A stretch of 64,000 nt of DNA from Aliikangiella maris (GTDB taxonomy: Bacteria; Pseudomonadota; Gammaproteobacteria; Enterobacterales; Kangiellaceae): the NCBI RefSeq assembly GCF_040719265.1, contig NZ_JBFDAH010000001.1:62001-126000 (forward strand), read 5' to 3'. The position numbers and the translations under genes were made by a program. Shown one piece after another: positions 1 to 8,589 of the stretch. Below the pieces are notes generated by a model. That model had not been told where the DNA came from and ran no database searches. It worked only from the letters and a program-made list of their open reading frames with translations. Position 1 is the first letter of the stretch. Each line of letters opens with the position of its first letter.

Positions 1-2
1 AA

Positions 3-1373
3 TGGGATCGGTTACATACACTGGTATTAGATGAAGCCGATGAAATGCTGCGCATGGGATTTATTGAAGATGTTGAATGGATTCTTGAGCAAACGCCAGA
101 GCAACGTCAAATTGCTTTGTTTTCAGCGACAATGCCGAAAGAAATTCGACGGGTAGCTAATCGCTTTTTGAATTCGCCTGAAGAAATTAAAATTAAAACT
201 AAAACGACAACAGCCTCTACCATTAAACAACAATATCTGGTTGTTGCAAACCCACATAAACTTGATGCATTAACACGCGTTTTAGAGGTAGAAGCGATAG
301 ATGGTGTGATTATTTTTGTGCGCACTAAAACGGCAACGATGGAGTTATCGGATAAATTGTCTGCGCGTGGTTATGCTTGTGCAGCGATCAATGGTGATAT
401 GCAGCAGTCGGCTAGAGAGCAAACCATTGAGCAGCTTAAACAGAATCGGTTAGATATTTTAGTTGCAACCGATGTGGCGGCGCGAGGTTTAGATGTCAGT
501 CGAATATCTCATGTTATTAACTATGATATTACGCAAGATGTTGAATCCTATGTTCATCGAATTGGCCGGACAGGTCGAGCGGGTCGTCAAGGTTGTGCGA
601 TTCTATTTATTACGCCAAGAGAAAAAAGAATGCTGGCATTAATTGAAAAAGTGACGGGTAAATCAATCGACAGAATTGGTTTGCCTTCAACTGAAACGAT
701 TAATGATCAGCGTGTTGAAAAATTCAAGCACAGTATTACAGAAAAAATAGAATCGGGGGATTTACAGCCTTATCTAGAAATATTAGAAGCTTATCAATAT
801 GAAACAAATCGTGCTGGGTTAGAAATTGCGGCTGCTTTGGCCAGTTTGGCTCACGAAAAATCACCGTTGCTGGTTGAAGATATGCCTTCAATTCGTGAGT
901 CACAGCGAGAAGGGCGAGGTGATCGAAAAGAAAAAGGGCGACGCGAGAAAAGACAATCTAAAAAAGCTGAAAGAAATCCTGATGATTTTTCAGCGAAGGC
1001 TGAAGCGCTGGCTGACTTTCCTGATATCCCAATGGAAAGATTTGTGATTATGGCGGGTTATGCCGATGGTGTTAAGCCATCAAATGTTGTGGGTGCAATT
1101 GCTAACGAAGTGGACTTGGAAAGTCACTATATTGGACACATTCAAATTTATGATGATTTTACTTCGGTTGATTTACCTGGTGATATGCCCAGAGCTGCTT
1201 TTGCTCATTTGAAAAAAGTGAGAGTGTGTGGCAAAGCGATGAATTTAACTAAGGCTAAAGATTTTGATTTGAAAAAACTACAGCAAAAGCGACCCAAGGC
1301 TGATGGTGATTTTAAAAAGCGCCCGGCAAAAAAATCACGTCCTGCAAAACGGAAAAATAAAAAGGAAGCTTAA
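3..1373 (+). CDS. deaD: DEAD-box ATP-dependent RNA helicase, DeaD/CsdA type (5' end cut by window edge)
   Basis: This is the 3' part of a DEAD-box RNA helicase that unwinds RNA duplexes in ribosome assembly and mRNA turnover. The open frame runs in from the left edge. Its first residues read WDRLHTLVLDEADEML, so motif II (DEAD) is present while motifs Q, I and Ia lie outside the window. Motif III (SAT, in FSATMP), motif V (ATDVAARGLDV) and motif VI (HRIGRTGRAGR) follow in order. After a basic linker rich in Lys, Arg and Glu there is a DbpA-type RNA-binding domain (VGAIANEVDLESHYIGHIQIYDD), and the protein ends in a Lys/Arg-rich tail. That C-terminal domain favours DeaD over RhlB, RhlE or SrmB. 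The ATG at 45 is an internal Met, not the start. The stop codon sits in the loop of the terminator hairpin. Confidence 0.95.
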   Translation, partial: WDRLHTLVLDEADEMLRMGFIEDVEWILEQTPEQRQIALFSATMPKEIRRVANRFLNSPEEIKIKTKTTTASTIKQQYLVVANPHKLDALTRVLEVEAIDGVIIFVRTKTATMELSDKLSARGYACAAINGDMQQSAREQTIEQLKQNRLDILVATDVAARGLDVSRISHVINYDITQDVESYVHRIGRTGRAGRQGCAILFITPREKRMLALIEKVTGKSIDRIGLPSTETINDQRVEKFKHSITEKIESGDLQPYLEILEAYQYETNRAGLEIAAALASLAHEKSPLLVEDMPSIRESQREGRGDRKEKGRREKRQSKKAERNPDDFSAKAEALADFPDIPMERFVIMAGYADGVKPSNVVGAIANEVDLESHYIGHIQIYDDFTSVDLPGDMPRAAFAHLKKVRVCGKAMNLTKAKDFDLKKLQQKRPKADGDFKKRPAKKSRPAKRKNKKEA

Positions 1374-1387
1374 CGCTTCCTTTTTAT
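1359..1387 (+). terminator. Intrinsic terminator of deaD, probably bidirectional
   Basis: An 11-bp perfect stem, AAAAAGGAAGC at 1359-1369 and GCTTCCTTTTT at 1375-1385, closes a 5-nt loop that includes the last two bases of the deaD stop codon. The T run follows on the plus strand, and the A run upstream gives a U tract on the minus strand. It can therefore also end the convergent peptidase gene. Confidence 0.85.
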
Positions 1388-1446
1388 CTTGATTTAATCG
1401 ACTAACAATTAGTATTATTTAAAATCTGATTGTTAAAAAATTAAAT

Positions 1447-3546
1447 TTACCAGATTTTCACTCTGTCTTCGGGTTTACGGTACATACCATCACTAGCTTT
1501 TACGTCAAAAGTTTCAAAGAACTCTGGCATATTCATTAATGGTCCGTTAGCCCGGTAGGGACCTGGTGAATGCGGATCAGTTTTTAACATATTACTGAGG
1601 GCTTTATCACGATATTTATAGGCCCAAACTTGTGCCCATCCCATAAAGAAGCGCTGTTCGCCAGTAAAGTTATCAATTACCGGTGACGGCTTATTTTCAA
1701 GAGATAGTTTATAGGCTCGAAAAGCAATAGTTAGTCCACCTAAATCGCCAATATTTTCACCTAAGGTAAATTCACCTTTGATGTGTTCGCCTGGTAAGGG
1801 TTCAAACTGACTATACTGATCAGCCAGTTTTTGGGTTCTGAGTTTAAACTCTTCTAAATCTTTTGGCGTCCACCAGTTTCTTAAAACACCATTGCCATCA
1901 GATTTAGAACCCTGATCATCAAAACCGTGTCCCATTTCATGTCCAATAACACTACCAATGCCGCCGTAATTTACCGCATCATCAGCTCGCATATTGAAAA
2001 ATGGTGGTTGCAAAATTGCCGCAGGAAAAACAATTTCATTCATTACTGGATTGTAATAAGCATTGACCGTTTGTGGTGACATAAACCATTCTGATTTGTC
2101 GATAGGTTTACCTAACTTGCCAATTTCTCGTTGATAGGTAAAACGTGATGCACGTAAAAAGTTACCGACTAAGTCATTAACATCAATCGTTAATGAAGAG
2201 TAATCAATCCATTTGTCGGGATAGCCAATTTTAGGATTAAATTTGGCTAACTTATCTAACGCCTGGCGCTTGGTATCTTCACCCATCCAATCTAAATCAA
2301 TAATCGCCTGACGATAAGCTTCACGTAAATTTTCAACCAGTTCAATCATGCGTTGTTTTGCTTCTGGTTTAAAATGTTTTTTCACGTATATTTTTCCAAC
2401 CATCTCACCAAGTAACCGGTTTACCGCATTAACGGCTCTTTTCCAGCGCGCTTCTTGCTCAGGTGTGCCATAAAGTGTTTGATTAAAAAACTCGAAGTTA
2501 GCTTGATCGAACTCACTTGATAAACGTGAAGCGTTTGCATTGATTAGCGTCCATTTAAAATAATTTTTCCACTGACTGACTTGAGTGCTTGCAAAAATCT
2601 CAGAGAACTGTTGCAAGTAAGATGGTTGACGAATGACAAGCTCTTTTTCACTATCGACACTGGCTGTTGCAAAATATTTTTGCCAGTTAAAGTTTTCACT
2701 TAATTCGCTTAGTTTTGCAATTTGATGTTTGTTATAAGTTTTTTCAGCGTCTCTATTTTCAGTCCGCGACCACTGTATTTCAGCTAAAGCGGTTTCCAGA
2801 GAAAGAATATCTTTTGCAATAGCTGTCGCATTGGCAATACCAGAAAGTGTTAACATTTTTTCAATATGCTGCTGATATTTTTGGCGGAGCTCGTCAGATT
2901 TTTCATCAGCTTTTAGGTAGTAATCTCTATCGGGAAGACCTAATCCTGATTGGGTGAGATACATGATATATTGCGTTGGATTTTTTGAATCGTTGTTAAT
3001 CCAAAAACCAAATGGTGCATCGCTGCCGATTATTTGTGATTCAGCAAAATAACCGGCTATATCATCATGGTTTTTCAACTGATCAATTTTGTTGAATTCT
3101 TTAGATAATGGAGTGACACCGAGTTTGTTCAGATGCTCAATATTCATAAAACTTCGGTATAAATCTCCAACTTTTTGTGCATCAGAACTGGGTTCTGGGT
3201 TGTTAATTTTTGCCGTTTCTTCAATGATGGCTTTTACATCTTGCCGTGATTTATCCCGCAATGCAGTAAATGAACCATACGAGGATTTGTCTGCCGGTAT
3301 TTCTGTTTTATCCAGCCATGCGCCATTAACGTAACGGTAAAAGTCATCTTGCGGTTTTACTTTGGTGTCAAAATTGGTTAGCTCAATCCCTGATTCCAAC
3401 TGTTTTTGTGCTTTGTCGTTAGCTTTAGTCTGTTGTGTTGCTTGTTGCGGTGTTGAGGCAGATTTTTCAGTGTTTGTGGCGTCTTGTTGACCACAGGCGG
3501 TGAGCAATACCATACTAACGGTGTAACTCAGTAGTTTTAATTTCAT
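1447..3546 (-). CDS. M13 family zinc metallopeptidase, predicted lipoprotein (PepO/neprilysin-like)
   Basis: This is a 699-aa gluzincin endopeptidase of the neprilysin/PepO family, expected to cleave short peptides in the envelope. The N-terminus is a lipoprotein signal: basic start, hydrophobic core, then the lipobox LTAC with Cys near residue 18, followed by a Gln/Thr/Ala-rich linker. The zinc motif HEMGH is at residues 536-540, in the context VIGHEMGHGFDD. The third ligand Glu is in ENIGDLGG near residue 596. The family signature NAYYNPVMNEIVFPA and the substrate-binding NGPL...FF region near the C-terminus are also present. Full length for the family. It is transcribed alone and converges on deaD, sharing its terminator. 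The substrate cannot be read from sequence, so the symbol is left empty. Confidence 0.95.
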   Translation of the reverse strand: MKLKLLSYTVSMVLLTACGQQDATNTEKSASTPQQATQQTKANDKAQKQLESGIELTNFDTKVKPQDDFYRYVNGAWLDKTEIPADKSSYGSFTALRDKSRQDVKAIIEETAKINNPEPSSDAQKVGDLYRSFMNIEHLNKLGVTPLSKEFNKIDQLKNHDDIAGYFAESQIIGSDAPFGFWINNDSKNPTQYIMYLTQSGLGLPDRDYYLKADEKSDELRQKYQQHIEKMLTLSGIANATAIAKDILSLETALAEIQWSRTENRDAEKTYNKHQIAKLSELSENFNWQKYFATASVDSEKELVIRQPSYLQQFSEIFASTQVSQWKNYFKWTLINANASRLSSEFDQANFEFFNQTLYGTPEQEARWKRAVNAVNRLLGEMVGKIYVKKHFKPEAKQRMIELVENLREAYRQAIIDLDWMGEDTKRQALDKLAKFNPKIGYPDKWIDYSSLTIDVNDLVGNFLRASRFTYQREIGKLGKPIDKSEWFMSPQTVNAYYNPVMNEIVFPAAILQPPFFNMRADDAVNYGGIGSVIGHEMGHGFDDQGSKSDGNGVLRNWWTPKDLEEFKLRTQKLADQYSQFEPLPGEHIKGEFTLGENIGDLGGLTIAFRAYKLSLENKPSPVIDNFTGEQRFFMGWAQVWAYKYRDKALSNMLKTDPHSPGPYRANGPLMNMPEFFETFDVKASDGMYRKPEDRVKIW

Positions 3547-3819
3547 TGGAGCACCCTTATATTCTTACCATTATATTTATTGTTAGATTTTTACCAAATC
3601 GATATTCAAATCGCTAAGCGCAGATAATAAACACTTTTAACAATAATTTAAAACTATAAATAGACCAATAACCCTCAATTCAAAAGAATAAATTGTTACC
3701 GAATGTTGTCTATTATAAGTATTTAGCTTGAGGCTACTTTCGATTATATTAAACCGTATAATCTTAATTTTATTGAGTTTGCTAGCGATTTATGAACTTT
3801 ATTGAGTAGGAGTTGAATA

Positions 3820-4254
3820 ATGCCATCTCATTTACGAACTTATCAAAATATTACTTCGGATTTATTGGTCGCGTTACCAAATCCTTCTAATCAGGCTTAT
3901 GAAATTAATATTAAAATTCCGGAATTCACCTTTTTGGGGGTTCAGGAGCAACCTGATTTTGCAACGATTTATCTGGTTTTTCATCCACACGAAAAAATTA
4001 TTGAATTAAAATCTTTAAAACATTACGTCTACCAATTAAGAGATATTGTTGTTTCTTACGAACGCTTAATTAATATTTTCTACGATCATCTTATGGCTGT
4101 CTATCAACCTGAAAGATTGCGTATTTTAATGGATTGTAATCCGCGTGGTGGAATCAGTTCGCGTTTAACAATTGATTCTGATTGGAAAAGTCGTGGTGGA
4201 CAAGAAAAATATAAAGAATGGCATGGAGCCAGTGAATGGTGCGAGCTCAAGTGA
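3820..4254 (+). CDS. QueF-like (T-fold) protein lacking the catalytic cysteine
   Basis: A 144-aa protein of the QueF/FolE T-fold family. Type I QueF reduces preQ0 to preQ1 in queuosine synthesis. Clear QueF landmarks are present: IPEFT, QPDFATIYL, the substrate-binding ELKSLKHY block (family ESKSLK) and NPRGGISS. In type I QueF the segment after PEFT reads SLCPKTGQPDF, where Cys forms the thioimide with preQ0. Here it reads FLGVQEQPDF, so Cys is replaced by Gly and one residue is missing. My recollection is that this FLGV form recurs in related gammaproteobacterial proteins, so it is probably a subfamily trait rather than a local mutation. A preQ0 reductase role is therefore doubtful. It has its own upstream region and no queuosine neighbours. 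Confidence 0.85.
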   Translation: MPSHLRTYQNITSDLLVALPNPSNQAYEINIKIPEFTFLGVQEQPDFATIYLVFHPHEKIIELKSLKHYVYQLRDIVVSYERLINIFYDHLMAVYQPERLRILMDCNPRGGISSRLTIDSDWKSRGGQEKYKEWHGASEWCELK

Positions 4255-4330
4255 GCAAATATTATCTGCGCAATTGCTTTTAGCTTAAATACACCAATCG
4301 ATAAATAAAGACATACAGACACACAGACAC

Positions 4331-4378
4331 AAAGTCGCAAAGTCGCAAAGTCGCAAAGTCGCAAAGTCGCAAAGTCGC
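4331..4378. repeat. Octanucleotide tandem repeat, AAAGTCGC x 6
   Basis: Six perfect head-to-tail copies of AAAGTCGC fill 4331-4378 in the gap between two convergent genes. A short CA-rich stretch (ACACAGACAC) precedes them. No gene reads through them convincingly. A minus-strand open frame here encodes only the translated repeat. Confidence 0.95.
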
Positions 4379-4574
4379 AAATAATTTATTCATTTTACGT
4401 TTAATGAGTCATCGCTTAAAAGCGCCGAATAATAGTACTTTTGTAAAAAGCTTGAAATTTGATTTGCACTTAGATTGTCTTAACCAAAGAGTGATTTTGC
4501 TTAATATTGGCTCTCTTTTATTTTAAGAATGCTAATTTGAATTTTGAAGAATTGACTATTTATGTATTTGAAAT

Positions 4575-5060
4575 TTATAAATTGACGATGTCAGCATTAG
4601 AGAGTGGAATTTCTCGCTTAAAGATAGTTTTCACCGATGGCGGTGCAGATACCGAAATTTCAATACCGTATAATGATAGATTGGTATTTTCCAGTAGCGA
4701 TTTCATGCGACTAGCTTTGAACAATGAATGCAACACAAATTGCAATAACTTTTGATCTTTTAACTGATTTAAAAAGACAGACTCTTCGCTAATAGGGATT
4801 TCTTTTATTTGTACAAACTGGGGTAATACTTTAGGCAGTAAACCTATTTCAATTTCTAGTTGCTCCATCGTAAAACCAGCCTGAGCAAATAATGGCCCCG
4901 CTTGAGTGAGCTCAGCGACAATAGCTTTGATTTTGTCGGTTGTCAGTTGCCCGATTGGTGAAGTGGCTTCCTGATTGGTCGTGTGTGTATCTGTTGCATA
5001 AGACTGATTGCTTTGTGGTGTTAGCTTTTGTTTAATTTGCTCAAATAGATCTTTGATCAT
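4575..5060 (-). CDS. Hypothetical protein, cytoplasmic, family not recognised
   Basis: A 161-aa protein with no signal peptide or membrane segment. The first ~45 residues are polar and low complexity (Gln, Thr, Ser), like a linker. Residues ~40-161 look like a folded domain: a helical part (DKIKAIVAELTQAGPLFAQAG, MEQLEIEIGLLPKVLPQF) followed by a helix-rich region and a strand-like end (LYGIEISVSAPPSVKTIFKRE). I do not recognise the family. The minus frame is chosen over the 82-aa plus-strand frame because it is longer and has more natural composition. An AAGG about 11 nt before ATG is a weak ribosome site. Its neighbour upstream is a MaoC hydratase on the same strand, 178 bp away. Confidence 0.65.
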   Translation of the reverse strand: MIKDLFEQIKQKLTPQSNQSYATDTHTTNQEATSPIGQLTTDKIKAIVAELTQAGPLFAQAGFTMEQLEIEIGLLPKVLPQFVQIKEIPISEESVFLNQLKDQKLLQFVLHSLFKASRMKSLLENTNLSLYGIEISVSAPPSVKTIFKREIPLSNADIVNL

Positions 5061-5238
5061 CTTGGATAAGCCTTGGTGGGAAACAATCTACAAACTACCT
5101 TTGTAGAAAGGGGATAAGTAAGTTGCAGTGTAACATACTCATTTTTCACTGCAACACTGTATCTATTGGTTTAAGCAAGCTAAAAAGAGAATTTTTAATT
5201 ACAATTAAGGATTAAAATATACCCCTAAAAATATGCCC

Positions 5239-5904
5239 TCAAAAATATAGTCTTAAAACGGTTTCTGCAACACAAGCCAAACGCTTGCTGTTTTCAACCT
5301 CGATACTGACCTCATGGATTAATTCAATACTCTTACGCATGGGGGTTAAGCCAACCAGCTGACTGCGAGCTCTTACTCGTGAACCGGCTTTGACTGGGTA
5401 GGGAAACCTGACTTGATTTAAACCATAGTTAACGGCCATTTTTGCTTCTGGGTAAGGATTGTTTTTATCATCGACAGAATCGGTGAGTTTTGGCAGCAGA
5501 GAGAGTGTTAAAAAGCCATGTGCGATAGTGGTTTTAAAGGGTGATTCTTTCGCTGCTCGCTCAGGATCGGTATGAATCCACTGTTGATCACCGGTTACTT
5601 CCGCAAATTGATTGATACAATGCTGATCAACTCGATACCATTCACCGACAAAGGTTTCTTCACCGAGTTGGCTTTCCAGCTTTTTATACATCTGTGCAGC
5701 TTCAGGAATCAGAAAGAGTGGTTCATCATCGATATCATCCTGATGATTAAAACGGGACATCCAAGGGTTATTAAGGGTGTTAAATATAGTCTTGGAAAGC
5801 AATTCGGACAGGCTTTTAAATTGTGGTTCAATTCTTGCCCGAAATTCAGCATTATTTTGTTGAAAACGCTGCTTCTTTTCTTTGATGAACTCAACGACAT
5901 TCAT
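5239..5904 (-). CDS. MaoC-like dehydratase / (R)-specific enoyl-CoA hydratase family protein
   Basis: A 221-aa protein. Residues ~95-221 form a hotdog-fold MaoC domain. The hydratase signature appears as VTGDQQWIHTDPERA followed by TIAHGFLTLSLLP, giving the catalytic Asp/His pair of (R)-hydratases acting on enoyl-CoA. An ~80-residue N-terminal extension rich in charged and aromatic residues precedes it, as in other proteobacterial 'MaoC family dehydratase' proteins. The start is placed at 5904 because AGGAG lies 9 nt upstream of that ATG. A longer frame to 5967 exists but lacks a comparable site. Likely role is fatty-acid or polyester precursor metabolism, but the substrate is not known. Confidence 0.85.
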   Translation of the reverse strand: MNVVEFIKEKKQRFQQNNAEFRARIEPQFKSLSELLSKTIFNTLNNPWMSRFNHQDDIDDEPLFLIPEAAQMYKKLESQLGEETFVGEWYRVDQHCINQFAEVTGDQQWIHTDPERAAKESPFKTTIAHGFLTLSLLPKLTDSVDDKNNPYPEAKMAVNYGLNQVRFPYPVKAGSRVRARSQLVGLTPMRKSIELIHEVSIEVENSKRLACVAETVLRLYF

Positions 5905-6253
5905 TCCTGATAGCTCCTGGATGATTATCTTATTTGTTAAAACTTGAAAGTAACTTGGCACTATCAAACTTTTTAAATAAGCGATAAAGCAATATATCAG
6001 CTATTGTTGCGACCCACCATTATACAGTGGATTGAATGATATACAACGGATTTATCAATATACCGCCTGTTACACGAATTAAATTAATTAAGCCTGGTAT
6101 ATTTACTCAAGTGTATTGCGTTTAATATTGGCTTAAATTAATATAATGGCGCTAACGCCTTGATTTTAAAGCTATTCTTTCGGCTGGTCAATTTATATCA
6201 GGCGATACTAAAATAATAACGTTTTAATATATCAAGTTCATGACACTTAACCG

Positions 6254-6946
6254 ATGATTTATTTAGCCTTTGCAGTAATTTTAATCATGCTTATCTTAGG
6301 CCCACAATGGTGGGTTAGGTATGTGTTAAATAAGCATAGTAATGTGATGCATGCGATGCCTGGGACCGGTGGCGAACTGGCAACCCATTTACTTGAAAAG
6401 TTTGAGCTATCCAATGTTAAGCTTGAAGCGGCAGAGCCTGGCGCTGATCACTACGATCCTCAAAGTAATACGGTACGTTTGAGTCCCGAATATTTAAATG
6501 GTAAATCATTAACTGCGATTGCTGTGGCTGCACATGAAGTGGGCCATGCCATTCAATTTAATCGTAATGAGCCAGTGAGTTTTTTACGTAAAAGATATTT
6601 AGGTCATGCACATCGTCTGCAAAAGTGGGGCATTTTTTGTTTGATGGCATTACCGATTATTGGAGCGATTGTCAAAATTCCTCATTTTATAGGTGTTATG
6701 GCAATTATTGGGTTATTGACCATGCTGACTTCGGTCTTTATTTATGCGGCGATTTTACCCGAAGAATGGGATGCCAGTTTTAACAAAGCTTTACCTATTC
6801 TTAAAAAGGGGGAATATGTGCCTGATGAGTATCTCCCCGCGATTCGTCAAATATTAAAAGCATGTGCATTAACTTATGTTGCGGCTGCATTGGCTGATAT
6901 ATTACGTTTGTGGCGCTGGGTTTCAATTTTGAAATATTTACGCTAA
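6254..6946 (+). CDS. YugP-type membrane zinc metallopeptidase (Zn_peptidase_2 family)
   Basis: A 230-aa integral membrane protease. A hydrophobic helix starts at residue 2, and two further hydrophobic segments lie at about 125-145 and 145-170. The zinc motif HEVGH is at residues 94-98, preceded by the family blocks GTGGELATHLLEKF and DHYDPQSNTVRLSPEYL. The C-terminus has YVAAALADILRLWRW. Length and order match the family (about 225-230 aa). The physiological substrate of this family is unclear. It is flanked by AT-rich noncoding DNA and appears monocistronic. No strong ribosome site is visible before the ATG. Confidence 0.9.
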   Translation: MIYLAFAVILIMLILGPQWWVRYVLNKHSNVMHAMPGTGGELATHLLEKFELSNVKLEAAEPGADHYDPQSNTVRLSPEYLNGKSLTAIAVAAHEVGHAIQFNRNEPVSFLRKRYLGHAHRLQKWGIFCLMALPIIGAIVKIPHFIGVMAIIGLLTMLTSVFIYAAILPEEWDASFNKALPILKKGEYVPDEYLPAIRQILKACALTYVAAALADILRLWRWVSILKYLR

Positions 6947-7495
6947 TTTTTTGCCATGTTTTTTATTATCATTTTTATCATAATTTTATAGTCACTATCT
7001 TCTAAACTGAAAGTTAAATAAAAATAAATTTGGTAAACTTTGACAAATCCACCAATCGTTAAATGTTTTTGATGCTAGTTATTTTCTAGAATGCCGATCT
7101 ATCCATTCTTATACTATCCAATCAGTAAGTTGATGCGAAAAATACAGTGATAGAAAAATGGTTAAAGGTAATATTGTTGGTGCTATTAATAGCTGTGTTA
7201 TTTAAGTTAAATCTAATTTAGTTTTGCTGTTATCTTTTTTATTGTTTTGATTTCTATTTTTATTTTGATTTTATTTTAACTTTTGAATGTTGTTTTTATC
7301 GATGCCCAATTTTATCGCTATGTAATGGTTTAAATTTTAAATATCAATAGATAGAGTGAAATAGCTATCCCTTTTTTGCAATAAAAAAATAAATATCTTT
7401 AAGTGAAAATTTATTTTGCTTTACATTTTATAGATAGCTTGTAAACTTTCTTTTCATCTTGAAAAAAACATAGGAAATTTGCGAAGGAAAATCAG
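6947..7495. other. 549-bp intergenic region, no supported gene
   Basis: Very AT-rich with long T and A runs. The only coding hint is a 24-codon GTG frame at 7147-7221 (plus strand) that would give a hydrophobic peptide (VIEKWLKVILLVLLIAVLF...). It has no ribosome binding site, so I do not call it. GAAGGAAA just before 7496 is the ribosome site of the next gene. Confidence 0.6.
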
Positions 7496-8071
7496 ATGAA
7501 AATTTACTTGCTAATATTTATTTGCCTAAGTAGCTTATTGCTACAAATTTACATTTCAAGCGAACAATTTTTTAGAGATGATAAATATAAACAAGCAGCC
7601 AGTAATTTACCTGAAAATCTAACCGCAAATGTCCTCGAAAACATATCTGATGATAATCACCTGCCAGTCGTATCACCTCCAAATACCAAGCTTAGTAACA
7701 ATAATCAGCAAATTGCCGAGTTAAAAAATATTGTGATACAACTTGATGCAAAGGTTAAGCATCTCGTCGAACAGGTTGAACACCTGTCAGCCCAGGCTGG
7801 TCAGTCAAAACAAAAGAAAATTGCCACCATTGCCGAAGACCCAGTTGCTGCGCAACAAAAAGAACAGGAAAGAAAGTTTGCGGTTGGCCAGATTGAATTA
7901 ATTCTTCATCAAGCGATTGGAATAGGTGAGTGGACGGCAAAAGATAGTGAACAAATGATTGAGTATGTCATGTTACTTAATACTCAAGATCGACTTTATT
8001 TGAATAAAATTTTTCGTGATGCACAGCAGAACGGGTTAACTTCTTTAAGAGATTACCCACCACCAATTTAG
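7496..8071 (+). CDS. Hypothetical membrane-anchored or secreted coiled-coil protein
   Basis: A 191-aa protein starting with a hydrophobic segment (YLLIFICLSSLLLQIYI), either an uncleaved anchor or a signal peptide. A polar linker follows, then a heptad-like stretch at about 75-105 (QIAELKNIVIQLDAKVKHLVEQVEHLSAQ), suggesting a short coiled coil. The C-terminal ~65 residues look helical and folded (AVGQIELILHQAIGIGEWTAKDSEQMIEYV). Family not recognised. GAAGGAAA precedes the ATG at good spacing. It lies 43 bp before another exported protein on the same strand and the two may form an operon. Function unknown. Confidence 0.7.
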   Translation: MKIYLLIFICLSSLLLQIYISSEQFFRDDKYKQAASNLPENLTANVLENISDDNHLPVVSPPNTKLSNNNQQIAELKNIVIQLDAKVKHLVEQVEHLSAQAGQSKQKKIATIAEDPVAAQQKEQERKFAVGQIELILHQAIGIGEWTAKDSEQMIEYVMLLNTQDRLYLNKIFRDAQQNGLTSLRDYPPPI

Positions 8072-8114
8072 AAATTACGGTTGTTTAACTAAACAGAGAA
8101 AAGGAGACAAAGTA

Positions 8115-8498
8115 ATGAAAATGATCACTAAAGTAGCTTCTGTGATTTTATTTGGGTTATTTTCTATCGGTGCCAGTGCCGCAGAAAATAAAGGGTTAGT
8201 ATCAATTAGTGGTGATTTTATGCTGGCATTTTTTAATGTAAGTGCAAATCCTGAAGTTGGTCATGAAAATAGCATGATTACGGCCAAGGTTGATGACAGG
8301 AAAGTAATGTTTATTGGGCGCGATGAAGTTCGTAGTGCCAGTTTTTATTGTGTTGTTCGTGACGGTGCAGCACTGTTTGAACATGCCAAGTCTGTTGTCA
8401 ATGGAATTGGCGCTTTAACCGAAGTCGTTATTCAAAAAGATTCACAAGGTAACTGCAGTTATATTGAGTCGATTAAAGATTCTAAATTTATCTTTTAA
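8115..8498 (+). CDS. Hypothetical secreted protein
   Basis: A 127-aa protein with a clear Sec signal peptide: basic start, hydrophobic core SVILFGLFSIG and a cleavage-like ASA-AE near residue 23. The mature part is about 100 residues, predicted mostly beta, with two cysteines (SFYCVVRD and GNCSY) that could form one disulfide. Family not recognised. AAAGGAGA sits about 8 nt before the ATG, a strong ribosome site. It is probably co-transcribed with the coiled-coil protein upstream. An inverted repeat follows the stop codon. Confidence 0.75.
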   Translation: MKMITKVASVILFGLFSIGASAAENKGLVSISGDFMLAFFNVSANPEVGHENSMITAKVDDRKVMFIGRDEVRSASFYCVVRDGAALFEHAKSVVNGIGALTEVVIQKDSQGNCSYIESIKDSKFIF

Positions 8499-8510
8499 TG
8501 AGCTATTTCG

Positions 8511-8553
8511 CTTATGTCTATCATATGAAGTTATGCTTTTTGATAGACATAAG
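8511..8553. terminator. 13-bp perfect inverted repeat between convergent genes
   Basis: CTTATGTCTATCA (8511-8523) and TGATAGACATAAG (8541-8553) form a perfect 13-bp stem with a 17-nt loop. No T tract follows on either strand, so this is not a classic intrinsic terminator. It sits exactly between the convergent secreted-protein gene and argH and may end or protect both transcripts. A second small hairpin (AAAGATA/TATCTTT) follows at 8555-8570. Confidence 0.5.
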
Positions 8554-8589
8554 TAAAGATAACTATCTTTCGAATGATTAATAAATCGA

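Noticed and set aside
4104..4364. 86-codon minus-strand frame overlapping the QueF-like gene
   Set aside because: Its N-terminus is the translated AAAGTCGC repeat, and the rest lies antisense to a gene with clear family motifs.
4331..4378. Possible CRISPR array
   Set aside because: Units are only 8 bp and contiguous with no spacers, and no cas gene is present in the window.
4507..4755. 82-codon plus-strand frame opposite the hypothetical protein at 4575-5060
   Set aside because: Shorter, without a ribosome site. The minus frame is twice as long with better composition.
7147..7221. 24-codon GTG frame coding a hydrophobic peptide
   Set aside because: No ribosome binding site or promoter, and chance hydrophobic frames are common in T-rich DNA.
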